NCBI GenBank assembly: GCA_002423465.1
Contig: DIWG01000056.1
Coordinates: forward strand, 5,431-69,430
Source of the DNA: Syntrophaceae bacterium UBA6112
GTDB lineage: Bacteria; Desulfobacterota; Syntrophia; Syntrophales; UBA5619
Direction: 5' to 3'
DNA length: 64,000 bases
Part shown: positions 42,708 through 51,178 of the stretch, piece by piece
Numbering within the stretch: the stretch's first letter is position 1
Layout: every line of letters starts with the position of its first letter
Program-made: the position numbers and the translations under genes
The notes under the pieces: generated by a model
The model's database searches: none
What the model was told of the DNA's origin: nothing
Seen by the model: only the letters and a program-made list of their open reading frames with translations

Positions 42708-43172
42708 ATGGAGGAAAAAATTGTACTACGGCCGGGAGAGCGGATCCTGGTCTGGCTTATGCTTGCCTTCAGCATTGCCGTGCTGGTCATGGCCTTGTTG
42801 ATTCCCAACCTGGAGCATCTCTCGTCGTCGGGCGTGTTTCCCATTTTTATCGCCTGTACCATGATCGGATCGGCACTCTGCATCCTCTGGCAGAATCGCA
42901 GGCGCTACAAAGCCATGGCGCTTCGCGAGGAGCTGCGGCTTTCCCGGTCCTTCACCTTTCCTAAGGTTGTGATCGGCTATGTGGTCATACTGGTCCTCTA
43001 TATTCTGCTGACGGAGCCCCTGCATTTTCTGCTCAGTTCGTACCTCTTTCTTGTCGGTTCATTTCTTTTCCTGAAAGGGGCGACACCGGCGAGATCCTTC
43101 CTGATCGGAGCTGTGATGCTTGCGATCATCTATGGCCTCTTTCAAACCATCTTCAAGGTCATCCTCTGGTAG
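42708..43172 (+). CDS. tctB: TTT transporter small permease (TctB family, DUF1468)
   Basis: This 154-residue membrane protein has four hydrophobic segments (ILVWLMLAFSIAVLVMALL, VFPIFIACTMIGSALCIL, VVIGYVVILVLYILL, FLLSSYLFLVGSFLFL), the TctB layout. AAAAGGAG lies eight bases before ATG 42708. It forms the transporter with TctA, which starts 16 bases later. Confidence 0.88.
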   Translation: MEEKIVLRPGERILVWLMLAFSIAVLVMALLIPNLEHLSSSGVFPIFIACTMIGSALCILWQNRRRYKAMALREELRLSRSFTFPKVVIGYVVILVLYILLTEPLHFLLSSYLFLVGSFLFLKGATPARSFLIGAVMLAIIYGLFQTIFKVILW

Positions 43173-43188
43173 CGGAGAAAAAATCGAT

Positions 43189-44703
43189 ATGGAAAATTTG
43201 AGCGCGATACAATATGTGATGATGTCTTTCGTCAGCCTAAAGCTGCTCTCCCTTGTCGCCGCCGGCACCTTATGCGGAATTTACATCGGCGCAATTCCCG
43301 GTTTGTCCGTCACCATGGCGGTTTCGATCCTGATCTCCTTTACCTTTTCCTGGGATCTGAACCCGGCGCTGGCGCTCATGATCGGGATCTGGACCGGAGG
43401 CGTTTACGGCGGATCGCGGATGTCCATCCTGCTGAACATTCCCGGCGCCCCGGCGGCTGTCGCCACCGGATTTGACGGCTATCCGCTGGCCAAACTGGGT
43501 GAGGCGGGCCAAGCCATCGGCTTGTCCACCACGGCCTCGGTGATCGGCGGCGTGATCGGCGTCGTCGCCTTTGCCTTTGCGGCGCCCGTGATCTCGGAGT
43601 ATTCCCTCATGTTCGCGCCGCGGGATTATTTGCTGTTGGCGATCATGGGGATCCTCCTGGTGGGGAGCCTCTCCGGCGAATCCCTGGCGAAAGGGATATT
43701 TGCCGGCGCTCTGGGCGTCCTGCTCAGCATGGTGGGGATGGACAACTTCACCGGCCAGGGCCGGTTCACCTTCGGGAACGTGGGGCTCATGAGCGGGATC
43801 CATTTCGTGGCGATCATGATCGGCATTTTCGGCGTTTCCGAGGTGATGGTGCAGTTGCGCGACCTCCACATCGAGCCGATCAAGCAGGACGTGAGCCGGA
43901 TCATTCCTTCCTGGCGGCTGCTCTTCAAGCACCTGTACCTGATCATCAAGTGCTCGCTGATCGGCATCGGCATCGGCGCCCTGCCCGGCGCCGGCGGGGA
44001 CATCGCCGCCCTTCTGGCCTACGGCCATGCGCGGCGGAGCGTCAAGCATCCGACGCGTCCCTTCGGCGAGGGGGCCTATGAGGGGCTGATCGCCCCGGAG
44101 ACGGCGAACAACGCCTGCATCGGCGGCACCTCCATCCCGATGCTCACACTCGGCATTCCCGGGGATGCGGTCACCGCCGTCATCATCGGGGCCCTGTACA
44201 TCCACGGCCTCAAGCCCGGCCCCATGCTGATGATTGAAACGCCCCATCTTCTTTGGTTTATCGTCGGCTGCATGCTGCTTGCGAATGTTTTTCTGCTCAT
44301 CTTCGGACTGACGGGGATCCGCGCGTTTGCCAAGATGGTCGAGGTCCGCAAAGGGTTGCTGATGCCGATCATTGTCATTATCTCCATCGTCGGCGCCTAT
44401 GCGATCAACAACAGCATTTACGACATCTACTGGATGCTGGGCTTTGGCATTGTCGGTTATTTCATGAAGCAGTACGGGTTTCAGGTGGCCCCGGTCATCC
44501 TCGGCGTCATCCTGGGCCCCCTGATGGAGACGGGGTATCGCCAGGCCATGATGGATCAGCAGAACAACCTTCTGGGATTCCTGGCCCAGTTTTTCGTAAA
44601 CCCACTGACCCTTGCGTTGACCCTGTCGATCGTTTTCATGATCCTCGGTCAGACCCAGCTCTGGGCAAAGCTGCGGGGAAAATTTTCAAGAAAAATTTCT
44701 TAA
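43189..44703 (+). CDS. tctA: TTT transporter large permease (TctA)
   Basis: This 504-residue polytopic permease has the family motifs GAIPGLSVTMAVSILI, GGVYGGSRMSILLNIPGAP, the second-repeat GALPGAGGDIAALLAYGHARR and TSIPMLTLGIPGDAVTAV. Start 43189 (MENLSAIQ) is preceded by GCGGAGAAAAAATCGAT; the open frame to 43120 overlaps tctB. It completes a TctCBA set. The type II dehydroquinase gene follows after 17 bases, in keeping with import of a quinate- or shikimate-like acid (inference). Confidence 0.93.
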   Translation: MENLSAIQYVMMSFVSLKLLSLVAAGTLCGIYIGAIPGLSVTMAVSILISFTFSWDLNPALALMIGIWTGGVYGGSRMSILLNIPGAPAAVATGFDGYPLAKLGEAGQAIGLSTTASVIGGVIGVVAFAFAAPVISEYSLMFAPRDYLLLAIMGILLVGSLSGESLAKGIFAGALGVLLSMVGMDNFTGQGRFTFGNVGLMSGIHFVAIMIGIFGVSEVMVQLRDLHIEPIKQDVSRIIPSWRLLFKHLYLIIKCSLIGIGIGALPGAGGDIAALLAYGHARRSVKHPTRPFGEGAYEGLIAPETANNACIGGTSIPMLTLGIPGDAVTAVIIGALYIHGLKPGPMLMIETPHLLWFIVGCMLLANVFLLIFGLTGIRAFAKMVEVRKGLLMPIIVIISIVGAYAINNSIYDIYWMLGFGIVGYFMKQYGFQVAPVILGVILGPLMETGYRQAMMDQQNNLLGFLAQFFVNPLTLALTLSIVFMILGQTQLWAKLRGKFSRKIS

Positions 44704-44720
44704 AGGGAGGCGGCAAAGAG

Positions 44721-45164
44721 ATGAAGAAGATACTCGTGTTGCACGGCGTCAATCTCAACATGTTCGGGAAACGAGACGCAGCCACGTACGGGACGATTAC
44801 CCTCGATGAAATCAACAGAAATTTGGAGGAACTGGGGAAGGAACTGGGCTGCGCAGTCGAGACCTTCCAGACCAACTTCGAGGGGGAAATCTGTGAGAAG
44901 ATCCACCAGGCCCATATTGACAGGGTGGATGCAATCCTGATCAATGCCGGCGCCTGGACCCATTACAGCTACGCGCTGCGCGATGCACTGGCCATTCTCA
45001 AGGTCCCCATCGTCGAGGTTCACATGTCCAACATCCACGCCCGGGATGAGTTCCGCCACTTTTCCGTTGTGGCGCCGCTGGCCAAGGGGCAGATCGCAGG
45101 ATTCGGCCTGCAGAGCTACCTCCTGGGCCTGCGGGCCGCTGTGGAATTGCTGGAGGGTGCATAA
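44721..45164 (+). CDS. aroQ: Type II 3-dehydroquinate dehydratase-like protein (divergent)
   Basis: This 147-residue flavodoxin-fold dehydroquinase has the catalytic Arg18 and Tyr23 (GKRDAATYG), Asn75 and His81 (NAGAWTHYS), His101 (EVHMSNIHAR) and Arg112, all at canonical numbering. Changes are at consensus flanks: HGVNLNMFG for NGPNLNLLG, QTNFEGE for QSNxEGE, and NAGAW for NPGAY/L. Activity on dehydroquinate or a close analogue is likely. AAAGGGAGG precedes ATG. It repeats the reaction of the type I enzyme at 16377, which would be redundant in plain shikimate synthesis. Confidence 0.88.
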   Translation: MKKILVLHGVNLNMFGKRDAATYGTITLDEINRNLEELGKELGCAVETFQTNFEGEICEKIHQAHIDRVDAILINAGAWTHYSYALRDALAILKVPIVEVHMSNIHARDEFRHFSVVAPLAKGQIAGFGLQSYLLGLRAAVELLEGA

Positions 45165-45316
45165 ATCCCTTTGGAGCATCTTCTCCGACGTTTGTTTGGT
45201 ACCCTTCGGTCTTGAATTCCCCGAAGTTTGCTGTGGAGAGGATTTCGACTGTCGCCCTCTCACTTTTCGTTGCCTTGCATGGTGAGGCGTGGTAGGTCTC
45301 ACTTGGGAGGCGTTTG

Positions 45317-46093
45317 ATGGAGGAGATGCATCCGCTGTTTTCATTACAAGGAAAGATTTCCCTGATCACCGGGGCGGCCCGGGGGATTGGGCTGGGCATG
45401 GCCAAGGCCCTGGCCGGCGTCGGATCGGAGTTGATCCTGATCGATGCCCTGGAGAAGGAATTGCAGGAGGCGGCCGGGGAGATTTTCCGGGAGACGGGGA
45501 AGAGGCCCCTGGCGATCACCGGAAATCTGGGGGAAATGGACGATATCCAACGGATGGTCGGTCAGGCCCATGAACGCCATCCCCGGATCGACTGCCTGAT
45601 CAACAATGCGGGAACGACTGTCCGCAAGCCGTTTGCGGAGATTACCCCGGAGGAGTTCGACCGGGTGATCGCAGTGAACCTCAAGGCCGCCTATTTTCTG
45701 AGCCAGAAGGTCGCCCGGGGAATGATCGCGGCCGGCGGCGGGGGGAAGATCATCAACGTCGCCTCGCAGACAAGTTTCCAGGGTGTGAGCAACCTGTCGG
45801 TCTACGGCGCTTCCAAGGGGGGCGTCTATTCCCTCACCAAGGGTCTTGCCGTCGAACTTGCCCCGCACGGGATCTGCGTCAACGCCATCGCCCCGGGGTT
45901 TTTCCAGACGAATCTCACCCAGGCCGTCTGGGAGAACCCGCAGAAGCGCGACTGGGCGGTTTCCCGCATCCCTCTGGGAAGGTTGGGAAAGCCGGAGGAT
46001 ATCGGCGGGGCAGTGATCTTTTTCGCGTCGGCCGCCTCCGACTACATCACGGGGCAAGTCATGAACGTCGATGGAGGCTGGATTTCCGCATGA
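45317..46093 (+). CDS. SDR-family oxidoreductase 3 (gluconate 5-dehydrogenase-like)
   Basis: This 258-residue classical SDR has TGAARGIGLGMAKAL, NNAGTTVRKPF, a catalytic Ser-Tyr-Lys set in NVASQTSFQ and VYGASKGG, and APGFFQTNLT. It resembles gluconate/2-deoxygluconate dehydrogenases and is only distantly related to the SDR pair upstream. GGGAGG lies before ATG 45317 (ATG 45326 also possible). It is in line with the dehydroquinase and MFS genes and might oxidise quinate/shikimate-type alcohols; this is inference. Confidence 0.87.
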   Translation: MEEMHPLFSLQGKISLITGAARGIGLGMAKALAGVGSELILIDALEKELQEAAGEIFRETGKRPLAITGNLGEMDDIQRMVGQAHERHPRIDCLINNAGTTVRKPFAEITPEEFDRVIAVNLKAAYFLSQKVARGMIAAGGGGKIINVASQTSFQGVSNLSVYGASKGGVYSLTKGLAVELAPHGICVNAIAPGFFQTNLTQAVWENPQKRDWAVSRIPLGRLGKPEDIGGAVIFFASAASDYITGQVMNVDGGWISA

Positions 46094-46130
46094 ACCCTCC
46101 CTCCGACCGTCGGATCCCCGGGGAATCGTG

Positions 46131-47381
46131 ATGAAAAACCCGCGAAGGTTCGCTTGGATCGCCTTCTGGATCATCTCCGCCCATTACCTCATCGGCAATT
46201 TCCACCGGGTCTGTCCGGCCGTGGTTGCTCCGGAACTGGTGAGCGCCTTCGGCATCAGCGGCGCCTCCCTGGGCATCCTTGCCTCAAGCTATTTCTTCGC
46301 CTATGGGGTGATGCAGATCCCCGTGGGGATGCTCGCCGACCTCTGGGGCGTGAAAAAGACGGTGACTCTATTCGGCTGTCTTGCGGCCCTGGGCGGCGTC
46401 GCCTTCGGCCTGGCGCCTTCCTTCGGATGGGCCACGGCGGCTCGGATCCTCGTCGGCGTCGGGGTCTCCGCCTTTTTCGTCTGCGCCATGAAGCTCTTCG
46501 CGAACTGGTTCAGGGGAAATCAGTATGCGCGCATTTCGGGACTCTTTCTGGCCTTCGGCGGCGTCGGCTGGCTTATCGCAACGACCCCTCTGGCCTTCCT
46601 GGCGCAGAGCCTGGGCTGGAGGGCGGTCTTCTTGATCATTGGGGGAATCGGGCTGCTCCTTTCGATCTGTACCTGGTTCTGGCTCTTGGAGAGGCCCCTC
46701 GATGATCGGGATTCGCCGGTGGGGTTATCGGTGGACGATCCTTCCGCCCGCCCCGCCCTGCAAGGTTCTTTTCTGCGGGTGATCGGGAACTGGCGCTTCT
46801 GGATCATGGTGGTCTGGATCTTCTGCGTGAACGGGATCAGCATGGGATTTCTGGGGCTCTGGGCGGGTCCCTATCTCCTGGATGCCTATGGACTCTCCAA
46901 ACCCGCAATGGGAACCGTCCTGTCGATGGTGGCTTTTTCCATGATCCTGGGCGCTCCTTTCCTGGGATTTCTGTCCGACCGGGTGTTCGAGAGCCGCAAA
47001 AGGGTGCTTGTGGCGGGCGCCGTAACCCTTTTGCTGTGCCTGACAGCCCTGCTGGCCTTCCACGGGAGGTTTTCTTACGGGGCGCTCTGTGCCGTCTTTT
47101 TCCTCATGGGACTCACGTCGAGCGCAATCGGCACCATCGGAGTCACGGCGGCCAAGGAACTGTTTCCAAACGACATTGCCGGTACGGCGATCGGAACGCT
47201 GAATGTTTTTCCTTTCGCCGGCGGCATGGTTTTCCAGTTGTCTGCCGGGATAATCCTGGATGGATCCGGGAGCGCCCCCTATCGGCCGGACGCCTATATT
47301 CCCGTGATCTATCTCTTCCTGGCCGGCGCTGTCGTTGCCCTCGTGAGCGCCCTGCTGGTCAAGGAGACGTTCAAACGATAA
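46131..47381 (+). CDS. MFS transporter (ACS/hexuronate-type)
   Basis: This 416-residue carrier has twelve predicted membrane segments. The N-terminal YLIGNFHRVCPAVVAPELV and the loop motif GMLADLWGVKKTV fit the anion:cation symporter branch. The second half has GFLSDRVFESRKRVL. ATG 46131 follows GGGGAATC; the longer frame overlaps the SDR. It probably takes up an organic acid linked to the island and is the last + strand gene of it. Confidence 0.88.
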   Translation: MKNPRRFAWIAFWIISAHYLIGNFHRVCPAVVAPELVSAFGISGASLGILASSYFFAYGVMQIPVGMLADLWGVKKTVTLFGCLAALGGVAFGLAPSFGWATAARILVGVGVSAFFVCAMKLFANWFRGNQYARISGLFLAFGGVGWLIATTPLAFLAQSLGWRAVFLIIGGIGLLLSICTWFWLLERPLDDRDSPVGLSVDDPSARPALQGSFLRVIGNWRFWIMVVWIFCVNGISMGFLGLWAGPYLLDAYGLSKPAMGTVLSMVAFSMILGAPFLGFLSDRVFESRKRVLVAGAVTLLLCLTALLAFHGRFSYGALCAVFFLMGLTSSAIGTIGVTAAKELFPNDIAGTAIGTLNVFPFAGGMVFQLSAGIILDGSGSAPYRPDAYIPVIYLFLAGAVVALVSALLVKETFKR

Positions 47382-47432
47382 CCGGACGGATCATGCCGCG
47401 GGAATCCGGATGCCTGTCCGGGCCCGTCCGGT
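47381..47432. terminator. Long inverted repeat between convergent genes
   Basis: ACCGGACGG (47381-47389) and CCGTCCGGT (47424-47432) form a 9-bp stem with a further CCGGA/TCCGG pairing inside the loop. It lies directly after the MFS stop and upstream, on the other strand, of nothing but the LEA14-like gene's 3' flank. No U-run is present, so the bidirectional terminator role is tentative. Confidence 0.4.
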
Positions 47433-47526
47433 GAGCGACCATTCGTTCGTTGCAAAGTCTTCGGATTTCTGTTGGTTTTCAGGCGACTTTCGGTCATTTT
47501 GAAGACGTTGATGCGATCGCTGCGCG

Positions 47527-48006
47527 CTAATTCTTCAAATCGATCCGCCCCTCTTTCGAGAAAGGGAAATGGATGCTTGTGAATAACGCCCGCACTTCGG
47601 CCTTTCCCTCGATCTTATAAGGCAGATCGCCCCCGGTGATCACGGCCTTCAGGCTTGCGCCCAAGTCTTTGAATTCTGCGGCGACAGGCACCTCGATCCG
47701 CGTTGTGGATGATGCGGGAAGCAGGAATGCCTGTTCCAGGCGGCCTTTTGCGATTTCCTCATGGGCAAGATAAACGGTGTATTCGAACGAGCGGAGTGTA
47801 AGGTCGAAACGGTTCGGGTTCTGTGCCTCAAGACCGAGGAGAAGATTCATCTGTGTGAAGGAACGGGGGCTGATGACGATCCCGTGAAGGACGAAGGACG
47901 GCTTCTCCAATATCCAACCGATGCAAGACAGGAGAGAAATGGAAAAGACGAACAGGATCAAGAGCCGACAATGAGCCCCAACGTTCTGCTGATTCCATTT
48001 TTTCAT
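47527..48006 (-). CDS. LEA14-like (WHy domain) lipoprotein
   Basis: This 159-residue protein starts MKKWNQQN and has a signal peptide with a lipobox (ISLLSC), so it should be lipid-anchored. The mature part carries a LEA type 2/WHy beta-sandwich pattern: NLLLGLEAQNPNRFDLTLRSFEYTVYL, then IEVPVAAEF and a final VRALFTSIHFPFSKEGRIDL. Start 48006 is used since the frame upstream to 48096 has no site. A consensus promoter lies at 48179-48207. The function in this family (stress, outer-membrane lipid contacts) is loosely defined. Confidence 0.82.
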   Translation of the reverse strand: MKKWNQQNVGAHCRLLILFVFSISLLSCIGWILEKPSFVLHGIVISPRSFTQMNLLLGLEAQNPNRFDLTLRSFEYTVYLAHEEIAKGRLEQAFLLPASSTTRIEVPVAAEFKDLGASLKAVITGGDLPYKIEGKAEVRALFTSIHFPFSKEGRIDLKN

Positions 48007-48178
48007 CCGGAATATCCGCCTTACCCTTTCACAGCGGACGTCGCCGCCATTGTCGAGTGGAAGGAGATTGAACTTGGTTCTGCCGGTATTCGACATCGCC
48101 CGCTTCTTCCAGGTCTGAATCGCTCCCGCATCCGTAAAAACGGTTATAACCTCGCGGGGACAACTTTATTTCGCGCCG

Positions 48179-48207
48179 ACAATAGAGGAGATCCGTGAAT
48201 CTGTCAA
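48179..48207 (-). promoter_or_regulatory. Sigma-70-type promoter for the LEA14-like gene
   Basis: On the - strand TTGACA (48207-48202) and TATTGT (48184-48179) are separated by exactly 17 bases. The leader to the ATG at 48006 would be about 165 bases. This is one of the best promoter matches in the window and argues against the overlapping open frame at 48029-48277 being a gene. Confidence 0.65.
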
Positions 48208-48280
48208 TTTGAAAATCATCGGCGCCGTCCCAAGTTCCGGTCCATCGTTCCATGGCGAACCATTCCCGATCGGTCATGGA

Positions 48281-49714
48281 TCAAATCCTTGCTGCATAAT
48301 AGCCGCAAAGGCCATGAACACCGCCGCCGGGAGGCGTCGACGAGGAGCAGATCCATATATTGCGCTGCGATGTCCGGTAGGGATTGAGGGATATCACCGG
48401 CCGGGTATAAAGCTGAAAGATATCCTGCTTCCCGCCGTTAATGTCTCCTCCGACATAATTCGGGTTGTACTGTTCCATCGCCGTCGCCGACAGCGAGTTT
48501 CTTGCCAGGATGACCTCCCGAAACCCCGGGGCGTATCGTTCAATCTTGTTTTCGATGATATCCGCCATGTCCGCGTTTGAACCATGGGGAACATGGCAAT
48601 ACCCCCAGGCCGTATGCCTGCCTTCCGGGCTCCGTGAAGGATCGAATAGGCTCTGTTGCGCGAGCATCACATAGGGCGCTGGCGATGGCTCGCCTCTGTT
48701 TACGGAACGGATGGAAGCGGCGATCTCCTCATACGAATTGCCCAGGTGAACCGTCCCTGCCTTTCTGCAGATGTCGGCCCTCCAGGGAATCGGTTCTCTC
48801 AAGGCCCAGTCCATTTTATAGACGCCCGGCCCGTAGCGGAATCGGGCAAGCCGTTTCCGGTAATTTTCCGACAGACCCAACCCTTGGATATCCAACAACT
48901 GCCGGGGTGTGACGTCAAAAAAATAATACGTCGCCTGCGGCATATCCTCCAAGGAATGGACCGGCTTTCCCGTGATGATTTCACCTCCGCTGTTCAGAAA
49001 TGAACGGGCCAGGGCTTCGGACAGGTTCTGCGAGCCGCCTTTTACGAACGGCCACCCGACGGCATGGGCCAATGTCGCAAGGATAATGCCGAAAGCCGCC
49101 GTCGCGGGTTCGTGAAGAGGAATCATCGCATGAGCGGCAAGCCCGGCAAAAAGCGCCCGCGTCCGATGGCTGACGAATTTTCTTTCTCCCAGGCATTTCG
49201 CGGAAAAAAGGGCCCTGGAGGCAAATCCGGCCATCAAAAAGGGATCGGCGGGGAAAGGGATCGGCCGGAGTATCGCGGATAATAATTTTTCATGGCGTTC
49301 GACCAGGGGTTGAAGAAGATCTTTGTATGCCCTGCCGTCCCGACCCAACGCATCGGCCGTAATGTTCAGCGAGCGGTGTAGAAAAACAGCCGATCCATCC
49401 TCAAACGGGTGGGCCAGCGGTATGTCCGGATTGACCCAGAAAAGGCCGTATTGATGAAGTTCAAGGGGTTTGAAGAAAGAGGAGGAGATTGCCAGAGGAT
49501 GGGCTGTGGAACAGACGTCGTGAACAAAACCCGGCAGCGTTAATTCTGTGGATCGGCACCCGCCCCCGATGGTTTCCTTCGCTTCCAGCACAATCACGGA
49601 GGGGAATTTTCTGCGGAGCGTAATGGCGGCCGCCAGGCCGTTCGGGCCGCTGCCTACGACGACCGCATCATAATGTTGTTTATTCGGCGTCAATGTATTT
49701 TGGCCTTCATGCAT
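48281..49714 (-). CDS. Phytoene-desaturase-like FAD-dependent oxidoreductase
   Basis: This 477-residue flavoprotein has an N-terminal dinucleotide motif VVVGSGPNGLAAAITL, an FAD-contact IVLEAKETIGGGCRS and a C-terminal CrtI-type segment (STPPGGGVHGLCGYYAA). It has the amino-oxidase/carotenoid desaturase layout seen in 'NAD(P)/FAD-dependent' relatives. It overlaps the preceding STAS-domain gene by eight bases on the same strand, so the two form one translational unit. No carotenoid synthesis genes are nearby; a lipid or isoprenoid substrate is a guess. Confidence 0.87.
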   Translation of the reverse strand: MHEGQNTLTPNKQHYDAVVVGSGPNGLAAAITLRRKFPSVIVLEAKETIGGGCRSTELTLPGFVHDVCSTAHPLAISSSFFKPLELHQYGLFWVNPDIPLAHPFEDGSAVFLHRSLNITADALGRDGRAYKDLLQPLVERHEKLLSAILRPIPFPADPFLMAGFASRALFSAKCLGERKFVSHRTRALFAGLAAHAMIPLHEPATAAFGIILATLAHAVGWPFVKGGSQNLSEALARSFLNSGGEIITGKPVHSLEDMPQATYYFFDVTPRQLLDIQGLGLSENYRKRLARFRYGPGVYKMDWALREPIPWRADICRKAGTVHLGNSYEEIAASIRSVNRGEPSPAPYVMLAQQSLFDPSRSPEGRHTAWGYCHVPHGSNADMADIIENKIERYAPGFREVILARNSLSATAMEQYNPNYVGGDINGGKQDIFQLYTRPVISLNPYRTSQRNIWICSSSTPPGGGVHGLCGYYAARI

Positions 49715-50822
49715 GTTTTCGTCGGGAAGAGAAAATCCTTTTCAGCAGATACAACGGCATATGCAAAGAAGAGCGAATGGCGCCGCAATGCAAGATGTTT
49801 CCGAACTCGCCCCACCGAAGGCGGGGGTCGATCAGGGCATTTGTCTGCTCGACCTGGCCTTCAACGCCAAGGCGTGCGGCAAGGTTACGCAGGGTCCGGT
49901 GCCAGAATTGATCCTCCTGCCGCGCCGCACCCAATCGGAAACCCAGTTCCATCAAGGGATCGGCGGCCCGGAAGAGGGGATGGACCTGGATGATCGTTTG
50001 ATCATTCTTACGAAAACTGTTGAAGTTGATCCAGCCGCACAGCATGTGACCCCGGACCGTCGAGAAACAAAAGGAATGGTCATCGGCATAGATCACGATG
50101 ATGCCGGTCGCCAGCACCAGCAGGCCCCCCACGCTGAGATTCAGGAGCGCCGTCGCACCGGGGACGATGGGAGCGCCGCCGGAGGTGAAAAGGCGGTTTC
50201 CCTTCGGCCAGAAATCTGGGAACTCTTTCCGCCAAAGAGAGATGATTTTTTGCGGCTCCATAGCGGAGTTTTTGATCTGGAAACGGTATCTCTTTTCCCA
50301 GAGGCGGCCGAATCCGTTGACGGGACTGGTGACTTTTCTGCCGTTTGCGTTGATATTCATCGCCTCTGCCGGCACATCGCCGACGGCGATATGCGCAACG
50401 TTTCCCGCCCAGCCGGGGGCGGAGGGCCCCTTGTACGTTTGGAACGCACGGACGGGTTGAACGCCTGTTGGAAAGGGACGTCTGCGCAACGCTTCATCTT
50501 CGGTGTCAAACCATGAGATCGCCTGATCAAGGCATGTCAGGTGAAAGACATCCTTGAAAGGTTCAACGAGCCGGCAGGCCGCGAGTCCGATCTTCTTTTG
50601 CGCAAGTTCATTTGCATAAACGATCAGGAGGATTGCCCCTTCCGAATCCATCCGGGTGAGATCGGCAAAATTCAAAAGGACGTTTTTATGTTTTCCCATT
50701 TGCTCGTCCAATGACCGCGACAAAGTGTTTTTGCAGGCGCCGTTGAGGGACCCCCGTATATCCAAAATCAGGGTTTCCCCATCGGCAATCCTTGGTCTAA
50801 TGGCAGTTTTATCTGCAGACAT
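49707..50822 (-). CDS. STAS-domain protein with C-terminal DUF1990-like part
   Basis: This 371-residue protein has residues 10-110 resembling an anti-sigma-factor-antagonist/STAS domain (LILDIRGSLN, NVLLNFADLTRMDSEGAILLIVYANE). The C-terminal 180 residues include PGATALLNLSVGGLLVLATGI, FCFSTVRGHMLCGWINF and a Q-rich EDQFWHRTL helix, reminiscent of DUF1990. The predicted Ser/Thr phosphosite of a STAS switch may be the Ser in RMDSEG. The fusion is unusual. A consensus promoter lies 54 bp upstream. It is coupled to the FAD enzyme behind it. Confidence 0.7.
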   Translation of the reverse strand: MSADKTAIRPRIADGETLILDIRGSLNGACKNTLSRSLDEQMGKHKNVLLNFADLTRMDSEGAILLIVYANELAQKKIGLAACRLVEPFKDVFHLTCLDQAISWFDTEDEALRRRPFPTGVQPVRAFQTYKGPSAPGWAGNVAHIAVGDVPAEAMNINANGRKVTSPVNGFGRLWEKRYRFQIKNSAMEPQKIISLWRKEFPDFWPKGNRLFTSGGAPIVPGATALLNLSVGGLLVLATGIIVIYADDHSFCFSTVRGHMLCGWINFNSFRKNDQTIIQVHPLFRAADPLMELGFRLGAARQEDQFWHRTLRNLAARLGVEGQVEQTNALIDPRLRWGEFGNILHCGAIRSSLHMPLYLLKRIFSSRRKHA

Positions 50823-50875
50823 GTGAGATTCCTTCGCCTTCTTGATTTGATCGGAACGTGCTTTCCGGAGAAGGA

Positions 50876-50904
50876 AGAATAGGAAAGCAACGCATGTATG
50901 TCAA
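50876..50904 (-). promoter_or_regulatory. Sigma-70-type promoter for the STAS/FAD gene pair
   Basis: On the - strand TTGACA (50904-50899), 17 bases, TATTCT (50881-50876). It is 54 bp upstream of the STAS gene start. The remaining sequence to 51178 shows no further gene or repeat; a short + strand open frame at 51069 has no support. Confidence 0.68.
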
Positions 50905-51178
50905 TGAAATATTCAATTTGAATAAGACGGGGAGGATGAAAAAAGAAATGGTTCCCGAGCCGGTTTGGAGGTGTTGATTGGTTTATAAAAAACGAAAAGA
51001 CGAATCTTATACCGGAGTCCATCATTCAAGATCCGGTCGATAAGGGTGACAATCACCACGAAGATCCTATGATTCTCTTTTCGTTGATATCCAGTAGAAC
51101 AGACTCAATACGTGCATCACAGCATTTCGTCTTTACTTTTCCTCGTGATATCCTTCGTTCTCTTTTTACGGATTCGGC

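Noticed and set aside
48029..48277. 82-codon - strand frame upstream of the LEA14-like gene
   Set aside because: A consensus promoter (48179-48207) lies inside it, it has no ribosome site and its translation is not protein-like.
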